In this document: one piece after another, positions 44,601 to 55,271 of the stretch
Numbering within the stretch: position 1 is the first letter of the stretch
Layout of the letters: every line of letters begins with the position of its first letter
Assembly (NCBI RefSeq): GCF_026914185.1
Contig: NC_070572.1
Location: forward strand, 3,348,001-3,412,000
From: Puccinia triticina
Lineage: Eukaryota; Basidiomycota; Pucciniomycetes; Pucciniales; Pucciniaceae
DNA length: 64,000 nt
Reading direction: 5' to 3'
Position numbers and translations under genes: made by a program
The notes under the pieces: generated by a model
What the model was told of the DNA's origin: nothing
What the model saw: only the letters and a program-made list of their open reading frames with translations
The model's database searches: none

Positions 44601-46267
44601 TGCTTCAATTCATTCCAACCGTCAAGCCCCAGGGAGGGACATAGCAAACACCTTCTCAAATTATCAAGCAATGAGGCTCATACTGTCTGGTGTTTTGCTC
44701 TATAATTATGTCAAGAGGTATTATTTCCGACCTTCAAAGGAGATCACTCATATATTTAAATTCAATAAAGAGGTACAAAAACTCATGGGGATTGACCTTT
44801 CAGAACCCATAAGGTATCCAATATTGTACAATGAAGCAGTGCCTCAAAATGAAGTGGCTATTCCAAGTTTCCTTTATGAGAATTTCCCGGAAATAAAGTG
44901 GAAAAGGGTAACAAGTATCAAAACTGGAGAGCATGATATAGTCCAGACAGGCATTTTTGTATTGGTAAGTATGAAATTTGTAGTATGAAGATGAACAACA
45001 TATACTTATCAATCCAATGGCACATGTAGATACGCAGACCCAAGAAATATCCAATTGTTGGATATGTGATTTCAATTTGGCAAGCAGAACATTCATCAAG
45101 TACCTTTTTTGTAGAATTCCACACTTACAAATCATCTGGAGTCCATGCTTTTTATCAAATGCGGGAATACCAGGGCACAAATACATATCTCTATGTCAGA
45201 GCTGTGGTGAGTCAACCAATTTGTGTGGCTTTCAAATCACATATATATTCTACAAATCTGACCGAGAATTTGTGTGAAAGGATGTAATTTGTTGTCTCAA
45301 TTTCCAGCATAACTGCAATGACGCAGGGTGCCAGGTAGTTCATGAGAAAACAGACAGAGTAGGTAGGCAAGAAGGCCAAACCTCCAAGTATAATGTCAAG
45401 CATGACCACAGCCAAAATCATAGTTATATACTTAATGCATGTTCATTAAGATCAATGATATACCACAGGAATGAATCCAGGTTGTCATTTCCACGAGTTA
45501 CAGCAGATGAATGGGAAGATGCCACCAGAAGAGGCATGGAAACGTGGAACAATAAACCTTATCAGCCAAACACAAAAACCAAAAACCCAGCCCAAAAAAA
45601 GGGGAACCCCTTGTTAAATGGACAGGTCCCTCAGACAACCTCAAAAACACCCCCCCAAAAAGATTTGACATCTCTCATAAGTCATCAGAATTTTCAACCT
45701 CAGATGAACACATCTTATTCAGTAGCAGCCCCTCAAACCAAACAATTTGTTCAGAATCCTAGTAAATCACAGATAAAGATTAATGCCAGTATTCAAGGGC
45801 TCCAAGCTCCCCCCGCGCCACTCATTCACAGTGGGCATGATTCACATTATCCAGGTAGTCAGATGCAGCACAGCCTACTAGGAAACTACTCTCAAAATGC
45901 ACCACTCCACACTCAAAAAAGAATGGGTGCAAGCATTCCAAATTCTCCTGGTTTTAATGAATCATATTCTCCCCAAACAATTATGCAGCATTATCAAAAT
46001 GCACCACTCCACACTCAAAAAAGAATGAGCGTTGAAAATTCTCCTGGTTTAAATGGATCATATTCCCCCCAATCAATTATGCATATTCAGTGTATCCCTT
46101 CAAACTTATCCACAAAGTACAGCCAATCAGAAACTGCTAAGAGAAGAAAAAGCATCTCTGATTCAGTATCTGTGTTGAATCCAATATCCATCAACCATCA
46201 TTCTTTGTACAATTCATTACGTGGTCCAATCTCCAAGTCCATTGACCCAGACTATCAGAGGTATTAA
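41686..46267 (+). CDS. Transposase-like protein of a large DNA transposon (nine exons, about 1,341 residues)
   Basis: Exons 41686-42219, 42289-42519, 42586-43027, 43094-43370, 43454-43697, 43760-44003, 44048-44964, 45030-45206 and 45308-46267 join in phase with no stop. The N-terminus has a zinc-finger-like CHYCHGRRMKSVTQH. The core has HVPLTLYADDTSGN, WNKHISYYFTLSGL, CQFVATSN, GDSPMHAE, CRMC, GFDGCKDTPVEILHVLQLG and KFHMLLHLPKSVRRFGPP.LFSSEKFESYN. The last of these resembles the catalytic Glu region of CACTA/Plavaka-like transposases. A later HNCNDAGCQVVH may bind zinc. The C-terminus is Gln/Asn/Ser/Pro-rich with two copies of a QNAPLHTQKRM unit of about 34 residues. I assign it to the CACTA/Plavaka-like or KDZ-like elements of basidiomycetes, not resolved further. 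Apparently intact. Confidence 0.7.
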
Positions 46268-46425
46268 CACCCAAAACTTTCTCAAATCAGCTAGTTAAAG
46301 GAGAGGAAGCAAACCAAGGAAATAATAAAATATTCAATTCCTCAACATCAACACCCAAGACTTTCTCAAGTCATAGAACACTTTCAGACTCTTTTCATTT
46401 AGGACCAAAACCTCATCCACCTGAT

Positions 46426-46977
46426 ATGAGAGATGACTACATATGGGAAATTCCAACCCCAATCCAGCCGTGGGTGAAACAAATTTTTAATGTTAAAGGA
46501 GATGGGCACTGTGGATTCAGGTCTGTAGCATTCCTTTTGGGAAGAGGAGAAGAAGACTATATGAACATACGGCATGAGCTATCAGAAGAGTTGAAGAACA
46601 GGAGAGTCTTTTACCAAAAATCCAACCCTTTCTACACTGTTGAAGAACATTTAAAGATTTTGAATGCGCCGTCTCCTGAACCATGTGGGGTGGAATATTG
46701 GATGACAATGCCAGGAATGGGAAAAATTATTTCAAATACATATCAGACCCCAGTTTGTTTCTATTCGCCATATGAAAGTACATCATTTTTCCCGGACTTT
46801 GTTCTACCAAATGACAATCAGCCAATTACATTTGCTTTGATTCCATCAAAGGCACATTTTGTTGCTATCACATTCGTAGATAAGGATCATTTACTAGTCC
46901 CAACACCAGCTGGATATGTGGGAGAGACAATTTCAGAAGCACAATTAGCCTGGCGGCAAAAGCTAAGCACACCCTAG
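46426..46977 (+). CDS. OTU-like cysteine protease linked to the transposon
   Basis: A predicted deubiquitinase-type fold. NVKGDGHCGFRSVAFLLG carries the Asp-Gly-x-Cys catalytic motif, and AHFVAITF supplies the likely His near residue 145. Length 183 from the ATG, usual for an OTU domain. The same frame is open upstream back to about 46261, overlapping the end of the transposase gene. A splice from the last transposase codons could therefore fuse the two; acceptors at about 46372 or 46377 would fit phase but are weak. After the stop, a +1 frame continues with a Lys/Glu-rich coiled segment (TINTVKKEYDRVVAK, REYLKQLQKKK) to 47119, so the 3' end may be frameshifted or spliced. Confidence 0.65.
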   Translation: MRDDYIWEIPTPIQPWVKQIFNVKGDGHCGFRSVAFLLGRGEEDYMNIRHELSEELKNRRVFYQKSNPFYTVEEHLKILNAPSPEPCGVEYWMTMPGMGKIISNTYQTPVCFYSPYESTSFFPDFVLPNDNQPITFALIPSKAHFVAITFVDKDHLLVPTPAGYVGETISEAQLAWRQKLSTP

Positions 46978-47337
46978 TGTGCAAAGATGGGGGAGCTTTT
47001 GAAAAGACCATCAACACTGTGAAGAAGGAATATGATAGAGTGGTGGCAAAATGTGAATTTTTACATGGTAGAGTGGTAGAACAACGTGAATATTTGAAAC
47101 AATTGCAGAAAAAGAAATGAATGCAATGCCTGATACAGTAAGCAATCAAGACTGTGTAGTTGATTTCTGAGTTAGTCTTATTGTTTGATCTATAATTATC
47201 AAATAGGAGCAGAGTAGCCTAATAAGATAACCAAACAGTTGACAGGTGTTTTTATGAAAAAGTATATGATTTTTTTGAGAAAATATGATGTGAATCTTAT
47301 AATAACAATGTTTGGAGTCCATCTGCCACATCAGTTC

Positions 47338-47484
47338 AGAGTGCCTCCTCCCCAGCTTAGAGTGCCTCCTCCCCAGCTTAGAGTGCCTCCTCCCCAGCTT
47401 AGAGTGCCTCCTCCCCAGCTTAGAGTGCCTCCTCCCCAGCTTAGAGTGCCTCCTCCCCAGCTTACAGTGCCTCTGCCACAGCTT
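47338..47484. repeat. 21-bp tandem repeat, seven units
   Basis: Six near-perfect units of AGAGTGCCTCCTCCCCAGCT plus T and one diverged unit. It lies downstream of the OTU gene, a place where CACTA-type elements carry subterminal repeats. The frames it creates on both strands are not genes. Confidence 0.95.
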
Positions 47485-47685
47485 AAATTTGACCTCAATT
47501 GGACACTCACTAGCAGTTTTAGAGTAAGATATATAAATATATATATTACTGAGTAGTTGAAATAGAGACACAAGTAATCTAAGAGCCAGTGTAGAGTGAA
47601 AAAACAAGTGTTCATTCATTGGTTTATCATTCCATGGAGTAGTGGATAGAAAGGAGAAAAGTGGAAAATAAAAGCTTTGAAACAA

Positions 47686-47999
47686 CTATTTTGAGCGGCG
47701 GGGTCTTGGTGTCGGTGGAGGAGGATAGTTGGGTGTTCGGGCCCGCTTCCTGAGGGCGCTGTTTGAATCCCTGACGACATCCGCATCATCTTCGACTCGG
47801 ATTGGCCGTTTTTCTGGACCCTGACGAACAGTTCGTATTCGATACTGATCGATATCTTTCCATCGGTCGATCTGGTCGAAGCGGGGTGGTGATGGTGGCT
47901 GGGTCTGCAGGATGACACATGATTGTTGAGTGGGAGGGCTGCTAGTTGTTGTGGGACTTAAGAGGGACTTGAGAACAAACACACAAGTCTCGCCTCTCA
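47686..47999 (-). pseudogene. C-terminal fragment of an unidentified gene
   Basis: The minus-strand frame ends with a natural-looking tail: QIDRWKDIDQYRIRTVRQ, PEKRPIRVEDDADVVRD, then RKRARTPNYPPPPTPRPRR before the stop at 47686. A CTCAAG acceptor-like site at about 47965 could open the exon. Upstream is repetitive CCACG-rich DNA (48000-48330), so the rest of the gene is not visible. It may be a gene fragment. Confidence 0.3.
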
Positions 48000-48127
48000 C
48001 GGCTCGAAAGGATTGACGTGGAACCCACGAACGCCATGGAATTGTTCCCATCGGCTCCACCGGGCATCCAAGCAACGGCCGTGGATTCCCCATCTGTGGG
48101 AACCACGAGGATGCGCTGTTTTACACA

Positions 48128-48227
48128 GTTGTCGGCTCCACCGTGATTCTATCACGAGGAGATCCCAGGAGGGTGCAGTTGTCGGCTCCACTGTGATTCT
48201 ATCACGAGGAGATCCCAGGAGGGTGGA
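48128..48227. repeat. 50-bp tandem duplication
   Basis: Two copies of GTTGTCGGCTCCACCGTGAT-led sequence with two differences, inside a GC-rich block that resembles 37890-38250. Confidence 0.9.
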
Positions 48228-48734
48228 GCCGACTGGATATCACATCGTCACCACCCATTTTCGACGGGGTGGTGATGGCGACGTGGGGCGCAGTGAATTC
48301 CACGCGGTTTTCACGGAACCGGTGTCACGCGTCGTATCCTCAATCTCGCTCGCCAGGAAGTACCCCCGGCGTGTACGTGGAGGTGCTGTTAACAGTGTCA
48401 CCGGCTGATGTTTCGCTACGAGTACAAATACCTCGATCAACAAACCTGTATTGTGCTCTTGTCGAGAGCCTGGGTCGAGCGAGGTTCCATTGGAGATCTG
48501 GCTTCACTGTATCCACGGCAAGGCTACGTGTCACAACTGGCTCAAGTCAGATAATTGTGGCATGACGTTCGTTTGCGAGTCCTGAATCACCATATTGTGG
48601 ATCTCGTCCTCGACCCTCGATGGGGATTTCGCCTGGACGTTGTATTACACATGGGAGAGGCCGGGAACGGGGGCCAGCCTACCTGCGACCCCGCACGCGC
48701 CTCTCGGAAAGAAACAACCACCAAGAACAATACT

Positions 48735-51619
48735 ATGGCCAACGAACGACGCAACTCATACCGGGACGGGGGCTCAGCTGAGGGGAACGACGTCCTGGTG
48801 GGCAGGAGTGGAATCAAGATCGATGAAAATGATGAGCCCGCTGCCCGGGCCTCCTGGAACGCGCTGCACAGCTTTCTTCAACCAGTTTGGCCAGTCCCTG
48901 AACACTATGCGCCTCTGTCATCCCCTCCCCAGCATGTCGTTCAGGCTTTTGCTCATGTGATAGAGATGAACGCTCAGGAGGAGCTGTTTGATTGGTACAA
49001 AGGTGGGATTCCCTCTGCATTCTATTGCTCTCTTCAAGGCTGCTTTATTGTCATTGACATAATGATCTTTGGATTTCGAACCAGGTCAGATCTGTCGCTG
49101 CTTCAAGAATGTCAAGAATGAGACAGTAGGAATTGCTGCTGCACACGAGAAAGTCGGTTCCGATTCGGTCCCTCAATTTTTTTACGAGGGCGGACATTCA
49201 AGTTGACTCAATTATTCCTGATCCGCCCAGCATTCCCCAGCTCATCAGCTCGTTTTTCAGCTTGTCGAAAGATGGCACGTCATCTTTTTGACTTGGTACG
49301 ACCCGCTGCGCGTTTTGACACCCGAGTTTGTACTCATTCCCTTCTTGCTACCTTATCAACATGGCTCATACGCACCGTTTTTTTTTTTCTTGACATCTGT
49401 ACAGAGATGCATCAGCTTCTAGCCTCTACTCGAAATATTTCTATACTCTTTTGCTTTCATGCATTCCGGATTCCTTTCCTGCCGCGATCAAGAAGCTCTT
49501 TGCATTGGACTTCACTACCTCTTCGTCTTTGCTTTTCAGACCCACATCGACCTATCCTTTTTCTTCGCTGCTTGGTCAGCTGACTAAATTAGGCCTGCTC
49601 AAGCGATTTCAACCTATTCTCTTCTCGGTCGGATATGATGCCATCGACGAACGAATCGAAACGGTCTGTCGTGGCGAATGGCTCGAATCATCGAGTGCCT
49701 CTCTGGAAGGAATGATCGGATGGTTTCGTCAAGAAATTGGAGTCTGGTTACTTAAAGTTCTGGAAGCTGCAGATCAGTGTATGACCCCGTCATCCGACCA
49801 ACCTGACATGGGCCGTGTGATAGAAATCGTGCGTCCCGCCATGTCACGATTTGAATATCATATTTATAAAAGCTTGTCAGAGCTCAGGTTGGCATCACTC
49901 ATGATTGAAGTCACTCCATCAGAGACATATCGATGTAAAAAAAACTGACAAACATTGATTCCAATGCATATAGGATCAATGAATTGTTTGATATCATTGT
50001 CGACTTTCCAGAAACAATGCCCGTACTACAGGACCTAAAGGTCAGTTAAGTGATACTGCTGATTGAACCTGGCATATTCGGTGCTTGCGACTATCATCCT
50101 TCAAAATCACAGTTGGTGATCTCACACTTGTGAATTTATACAGATCTGCTTAAATAAAACGGATCAGCGCGCTTACTTGGTACACAAACTACGTGCAGCA
50201 AATACTCGAAGGCTTTTACATCCAGGAGCTGATACCCAGGATATAATTACTCAGTATATCTCGCTCATGAAAGCACTGCGTGTGTTGGATCCTCCTGGGG
50301 TTTTATTAAGTTGTGTTGCCCAGCCGGTTCGAGTTTATTTGAGGTTAGCGGGTCCCTCTTGACTACGGCTCTAACCTGGGAATTTTTTCTTGATGCTGTT
50401 TGTACTGTCTTGTAGGAATCGTGAAGATACGATTCGCTGCATCGTGACCTCTCTCGTGGAGCCTGGTCATTCACTGGGAGATGAATTAGATCAAATCCCA
50501 GATAACGATAACGCCGCTCAAGGATTGAGTTCAGGCCTACCAATTCAAGAAGAGAATGACTACCAGCTCACAGACTGGATGCCTGACCCCGTTGACGCCC
50601 CCATTGGCTACAAGAGCCTACTGAAAGATGATGTGATTGAAAGCCTTGTTAGCATTTATGAAAATCGGGATGGATTTGTCAAGGAGCTACAAACCCTTTT
50701 GGCCAGTCGGCTGCTAGCTGTGAAAGGGTTTGATGTGACCCAAGAGGTAGGCACCTTTTGCCATTAGTATTATCTTAGTGAGACAAGTTTTGAATCGACT
50801 TAATGTTCGTCCATAGCTCACTCGGATCGAAATACTGAAAGGAAAGTTTGGGGAGGCAAATTTGCAACCTTGTGATATCATGCTGAAAGATCTTTCAGAT
50901 TCAAAGCGAATTGATACAGCAGTCCATGAAATCATTCCAAAGGTAAAGCTTATGACACGTTGCTGCCGAGCGCCATAATCACGCATGCAAAGTACTGACC
51001 GCCAACATCACATTTTTGACAATGTTCCGAAGGCACCAATCCATCCGATCATCATCTCCCGATTATTTTGGCCCAATCTGGCATCCTCCGCATTTAGGTT
51101 CTCTCCTCGGCTGGTGGAGTTGAGTCACAACCTATCTCTCCCTTCAATGTCACTTTAGCCTTCTAACAATCACATTGAGTTCAGGTTATTGAAAGCGTTC
51201 GAACAGACATACACGTCTCAAAAAGTAGATCGACGACTCAGATGGTTACCTCAATTGGGTAGTGTTGAAATAGATGTTGAACTTGAAGACAGAACCCTCA
51301 GTTTGGAGGTGACGACACTTCAGGCTTCAGTAATTGAACTATTTGGAACATCTGGTGAGCCGAGCAACACTACTGCACAATTTAGAAGGGAGGATTGACT
51401 ACAAAGATTCAAATAATCTTCCACGCAGATACATGGACGTTTGCTCAACTCAGAAGCACACTGAGAATTCAGACCGATCTCGTCTCGCTCCGAAACGCAT
51501 TATACTTTTGGTCTAATCAAGAGGTCTTGAAGGAAGTTGAATCTGGAATCTGGAAGCTCTTTGAGACTCGTGAGAGCTATAAATCATCTTCCATTAGGCC
51601 GGCTCGAGCTTTGACTTGA
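48735..51619 (+). CDS. APC2: APC2, cullin-like subunit of the anaphase-promoting complex (about 12 exons, 3' end probably incomplete)
   Basis: APC2 is the cullin scaffold of the APC/C ubiquitin ligase, which binds APC11 and drives mitotic exit. Clear exons: 48735-49002, 49085 to about 49160, 49405-49887, 49974-50040, 50144-50343, 50416-50746, 50817-50942, 51033-51118, 51185-51354, 51429-51619. Splicing between 49160 and 49405 is not settled. Family motifs include HPGADTQDIITQYISLMKAL, LDPPGVLL, NREDTIRCIVTSL, DWMPDPVDAP, DVIESLVSIYENRDGFV, LLASRLL, EILKGKFGEANLQPCDIMLK, DLSDSKRID, RRLRWLPQLG and LQASVIELF. The frame stops soon after VLKEVESGIWKLFE, and the C-terminal winged-helix domain expected in APC2 is not found before the relic at 51777. 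One intron uses donor GTTGAG (51119). Confidence 0.88.
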
Positions 51620-51776
51620 CAAGGATCCATTTTTTCCCTGGCATGTCTAATTACACCTTATAATCATTTCTTCCTTTCTGATCATCGAGCACCCCGCGGC
51701 TGATGCTGAAGAAGATTCCGTGCATAACACAATGTTGGGTGTGTGCTGTAACTCTTTTCTATCCTAGATAACCTCA

Positions 51777-52165
51777 TTATGTTGTTAGAACAGAGCTCGG
51801 GGTTACAATTACAGCGGTCAACAGGAGCTTTATGGAAGGCCTGGTTCTCATGGGAGGATTGGGAGGTTTTTGCTGCGCACTCCCCTTTAGCAACACTGCA
51901 GCTTTAGTGGCAAGACCGATATTTCTTCCCGGTGTCTTTTGGTACCCTCCCATCCTGGCTTCATTTGTCATGGATGGAAGACCATTGGGTTATCTGAGGA
52001 TGTGGTTGGTTGAGGTGACACCTGTGATTTCCATTTTGGATTGTCCTCGGATGGCCTTTCGTCAGGACCAGGAGTCTTGAGTAGTGCTACATCAATCCCT
52101 TTGGCATCTGAGCTTTGAAAAAGAGACTTGGAAAAACAACTCCCAAAAGTTGGGAAAACAACCAA
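51777..52165 (-). pseudogene. Relic of the SAP-family secreted protein
   Basis: Minus-strand fragments match the gene at 27303-28469: SDAKGIDVALLKTPGPDERP against SEAKGIDATLHRTPNPNFRP, then QPTTSSDNP against QPTTSSKL. Frames change near 51970 and no leader is left. It lies immediately after the truncated APC2 gene and upstream of a Helitron 3' end. Confidence 0.6.
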
Positions 52166-52644
52166 ACTTGTCTAAGTCCCTCCTGGGCGCGAAGCGCCCG
52201 CCTGGGCACACCCTGCCCAACATTATTATCCACTGGGTGGTTGTGTGTATTTTACATGATTTTTACAAACAAAAAGGACCTCAGAAGCCCAACCATGACA
52301 CGTGAGCATGCACATTTTAGACACAAGCCTCTCCCGCACTTTGTGCGGTCGACAGAGAGGCTGTACACGCTTGTGGCAAGAGCTGCTGTGCTTCTGCTAG
52401 ATGGCAGTTTAGCGTAGGGTAGCAGCCCGCCATTGATGTTCCCCTCACTTAACACAGGGCTGATAAATGTGAAAAGCCCTGCATATATAAATAGCTGGTA
52501 GATGATTGCATGAATAAAAAGGAAATGTTTAGAGTGGAGGAAAAGGATGTAAGTTCAAGATCACAATTGAATGTGTATCCTTTAGATCAGAAAGGCTATT
52601 TGATTTAGAATATTTGTCTCAAGTTGGAGTTTAATAACATTGAC

Positions 52645-52740
52645 TGTGGGGCCATTTGAAATAACCTTTTTATTTTGGATTTTAACATAACCAACTATTG
52701 GGGCCATTTGAAATAGCCTTTTTATTTTGAATTCTATTTT
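52645..52740. repeat. 50-bp direct repeat
   Basis: GGGGCCATTTGAAATANCC followed by TTTTTATTTTG occurs twice, at about 52650 and 52700. Confidence 0.8.
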
Positions 52741-52829
52741 AAGATGCTAATATATTGCTGTGTCAATTCAAGGCCTGTATTCAAAGAGGGGGACTGAGAG
52801 TAGGGAATGGAGCAGCTTGAGCTGGGATT

Positions 52830-52858
52830 TGCAGCAGCGAAGCCGCCTTGGCCTCTAG
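52830..52858 (+). other. Helitron 3' terminus (plus strand)
   Basis: GCAGC-GAA-GCCGC hairpin (one mismatch), spacer, then CTAG ending at 52858 with T outside. It matches the termini at 3883 and 4050. No 5' partner was identified upstream. Confidence 0.55.
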
Positions 52859-53002
52859 TTAGAATATGTAAGGGGTGTGCAGCAGGCTTAGTAGCAATGG
52901 TGAAACAATACAATACAAGACTGGTATTGGTTTTTTTTTTTTGATACATCAGAATTCAATAGCATGTATTTATGGTGTTCAAAGTTGATTTATGCATGCA
53001 TA

Positions 53003-53370
53003 AATCATAAATTCATAAAAAAAATTTTTGCAGGAGAACACAGGAACCAGGAAAGCGCAGCCAGAACACAGTAACAAAAATCAATTCAACACCATGGGAT
53101 TCATACATTTTTTAAAGAGGTTTTTCTTCATTTCTTTCAAACTTTTCCCGCATGTTTAGGATAAGATAGCACTGAGAAGTACCTTATTTGCCCTTGAAGC
53201 GTACATGTGCCCATCTTTTCAGATTGAGTATATCATGTTTGGTTGTGAGCCAAAGTGGCTTGGAACATTCATACATTTTGGTTACTATGTTCTGGCCGCG
53301 CATTCCTGGGTCCTGAACACACAAGTTTGATTATGTAATACCACTGAAATTGTTTTATGAATTTATGATT
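53003..53370. mobile_element. MITE with AATCATAAATTCATAAA ends, 368 bp
   Basis: About 80-bp imperfect inverted repeats: AATCATAAATTCATAAAA, then CAGGAACCAGGAA, GCGCAGCCAGAACA and AGTAAC on the left are mirrored on the right. Confidence 0.65.
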
Positions 53371-53610
53371 TACACTATGGAGAAAACTTGAGAAACTGAT
53401 GTCAGTACACAAGCAGTTATCATGTTAGTACTTTGATCAGTACAGTGGGTAGACAATTGTATACACCACACCATTTTTGGACCATCAAAACTCAACCAAC
53501 CAAATTCAAGTCACAATTACTGGTGAGATGGTTCAAAACAGTCTTCAAAGCACAAATATGAAAAAATAAAAACAAAAACAAAAATCATGTAATTTACAAA
53601 AAAGGATGTA

Positions 53611-53716
53611 CTTTGCGCACTGCAAAAAACTCATTGCGCACTGTGGGGGTTGGCAAATCAACGTTGCGGCCACAGTGCGCGGTAGCTCAAAACGCTTCGC
53701 GCACTGCAAACCCAAA
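53611..53716. repeat. TTGCGCACTG palindromic element
   Basis: The word TTGCGCACTGC or GCGCACTGTGG occurs four times in opposite orientations, with GCGCACTGTGG and CCACAGTGCGC pairing across a 22-base centre. Confidence 0.55.
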
Positions 53717-53974
53717 ACTTTGAAATTCTCACTTTCTTTTCTGCCAGCCGGCAGAGGGGATTTTTCTTGCTCCTCCATCAAATTCTTGAAGGATTTGGAG
53801 CCCTAAGCTGGACACAAAAAAAGGATGAAAAAGAAACACAAAAAATAACCTGAGCGCAGGCTCCTGCTCCCCTGGGAGCGCTCCTCCGGGGCTTTCAGCC
53901 TGCCAAATACTCACGGATCGGGTACACAGCCCCTCAAAAACAAAGTTTGGGGGCAGAAGCTCCAGCTGCCGTAC

Positions 53975-54110
53975 CAATGGCCGGCACAGCCCGGTCATTG
54001 AGCAGCGTCTACACACTGGATCCCCCAATGACCGGCCAGGTGCAGTGAAGATTACCGGTCATCAAGGGGAATATGTACTCCTCTCAATGACCGGGTCGCT
54101 CTGGTCATTG
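53975..54110. repeat. Palindromic TGACCGG satellite, left block
   Basis: Several inverted copies of a CAATGACCGG/CCGGTCATTG word at irregular spacing. The same family forms the array at 56045-56590, so the two blocks bracket the PPM1 fragment. Confidence 0.6.
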
Positions 54111-54133
54111 GAAGGAGCACATACTAATAAGCT

Positions 54134-54260
54134 GCAACCAATACTATACTATACATGTATTGGCCAATACCAGGTATAGTATTGGCTCTTCAATACAAAG
54201 TATCAGAGATACATGTATTGGTTTGGTTTTCCAATACAATACCAATATATTTTATTGGCA
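54134..54260. repeat. CAATAC-rich repeat
   Basis: Dense CCAATAC, GTATTGG and GTATAGTATTGG words, starting CTGCAACCAATAC. The inverted form, GTATTGGTTGCAG, closes the block at 57095. Confidence 0.6.
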
Positions 54261-54266
54261 ATCCAA

Positions 54267-54450
54267 TTATGGTATTCAAAATTGTAGAGAATGTCAAACA
54301 GTACCCGTTTGGCGGTACCCGGCACCCGCGGGCGGGTACCGCCCGCACCCGCCAGGCGGTGCCGGATGCGGTGCCGGGTGCCCTTTTTTTTGGAAAAAGC
54401 GGTGCGATATTTTATGTAAACAGTGGCATATGCAATTTTGAATGCCATAA
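54267..54450. mobile_element. MITE with TTATGGTATTCAAAATTG ends, copy 2
   Basis: Same termini as 17683-17845, plus a shared TTTTATGTAAA.AGTG.CATATGCA segment. The middle is a GC-rich hairpin of GGCGGTACC and GCACCC words not present in copy 1. Confidence 0.75.
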
Positions 54451-54489
54451 ATTTCAAGTATCTGAATACCAATACATTGTAGATACTGT

Positions 54490-54793
54490 CACCCTGGGCA
54501 AATCAGGGTCATGAGAGCTGTACAGGTTGCATGGTCCTGTGTGCATGTCAGGTCATGCAGGTCCTGTCACATATACATGACAAGCTGTCCAGATCATGAC
54601 ATGCAGCTCAAATCTCCAACATGTCACATGCACAGTGACTGTGCAGAGGCTTTTGCAGACCTGTCAGCTACAGATCACATACATGAAAGCCAGTCCTGCA
54701 AATGATGCATGACACAGGGCGCGGGAATTTTTTATGTGACATGCAGGACTGTGCAACCTGTATGCCTGTCATGACCCCGGTTTGCCCGGGGTG
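54490..54793. mobile_element. MITE with CACCCTGGGCAAA ends, 304 bp
   Basis: About 55-bp inverted repeats: CACCCTGGGCAAATCAGGGT, CATGA, GTACAGGTTGCA and CATGTCA on the left are mirrored on the right (CACCCCGGGCAAACCGGGGT inverted). The interior is rich in ACATG/CATGT words. Confidence 0.75.
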
Positions 54794-54844
54794 TGTATCA
54801 CAGGGATCTATTTGGGATTAATAAAGTGGAATTCTGTGGACCAA

Positions 54845-54960
54845 AATCCAAAATTTCACCAAAATTTCCCTTGAATTGAACCCACAACCTCGGCATGCCC
54901 AGAAAATTGAGGCAGACATAACCAACATGGCCAATGCACATGCTGCTTGGCCGCGTTGTT
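54845..54960 (-). mobile_element. tRNA-derived SINE-like sequence, copy 1
   Basis: The minus strand reads TTGGCCATGTTGGTTATGTC, TGCCTCA and then GAGGTTGTGGGTTCAATTC, in the order and spacing of a tRNA A box and B box, followed by AAATTTTGG. A related copy on the plus strand is at 56640-56760. The anticodon arm does not fold as a real tRNA. Confidence 0.45.
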
Positions 54961-55271
54961 TGCCCTTCACACAGACATCGTCAACGCCGGGTCTCCATCC
55001 TGCCGGGCAGGCTACTCAACTGTGCTTGTGCCTGGTCGGGCGGGAGAGGAGGCTCAGTTTTGTCTGGGTGGGATGTGGAATCGGTGGGAGGGACATACCT
55101 TGGCGTGTCCTCGGACCATCCCTTCGGTGCTTGGGCGATGTGGTGGTGTGGTGGAGTGTTGGCGGGAAGTGGGTTGGTGGCGGGAAGGGGGCGGGGGCTG
55201 GGCGGAGACGCGCGGCCACCAACCACGACCACCACGCCACTCGACCCAGCAACCACCACAGAAGCACGAGG

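Noticed and set aside
46261..46380. Definite fusion intron joining the transposase to the OTU domain
   Set aside because: Phase-compatible acceptors exist, but the GTATTA donor and weak pyrimidine tracts do not justify calling one gene.
47338..47484. CRISPR-like regular array
   Set aside because: Units are contiguous with no spacers, and the context is a eukaryotic transposon.
41062..47660. CACTA/TAGTG terminal repeats of the large transposon
   Set aside because: A TAGTG occurs near 47640, but I found no matching left end, so the element borders are not called.
47146..47685. 179-codon minus frame with a repeated LGRRHSK, and three repeat frames on the plus strand
   Set aside because: Produced by the 21-bp tandem repeat, whose period is a multiple of three.
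54845..54960. Functional tRNA gene on the minus strand
   Set aside because: A- and B-box-like words are present, but no cloverleaf with paired acceptor and anticodon stems is visible.
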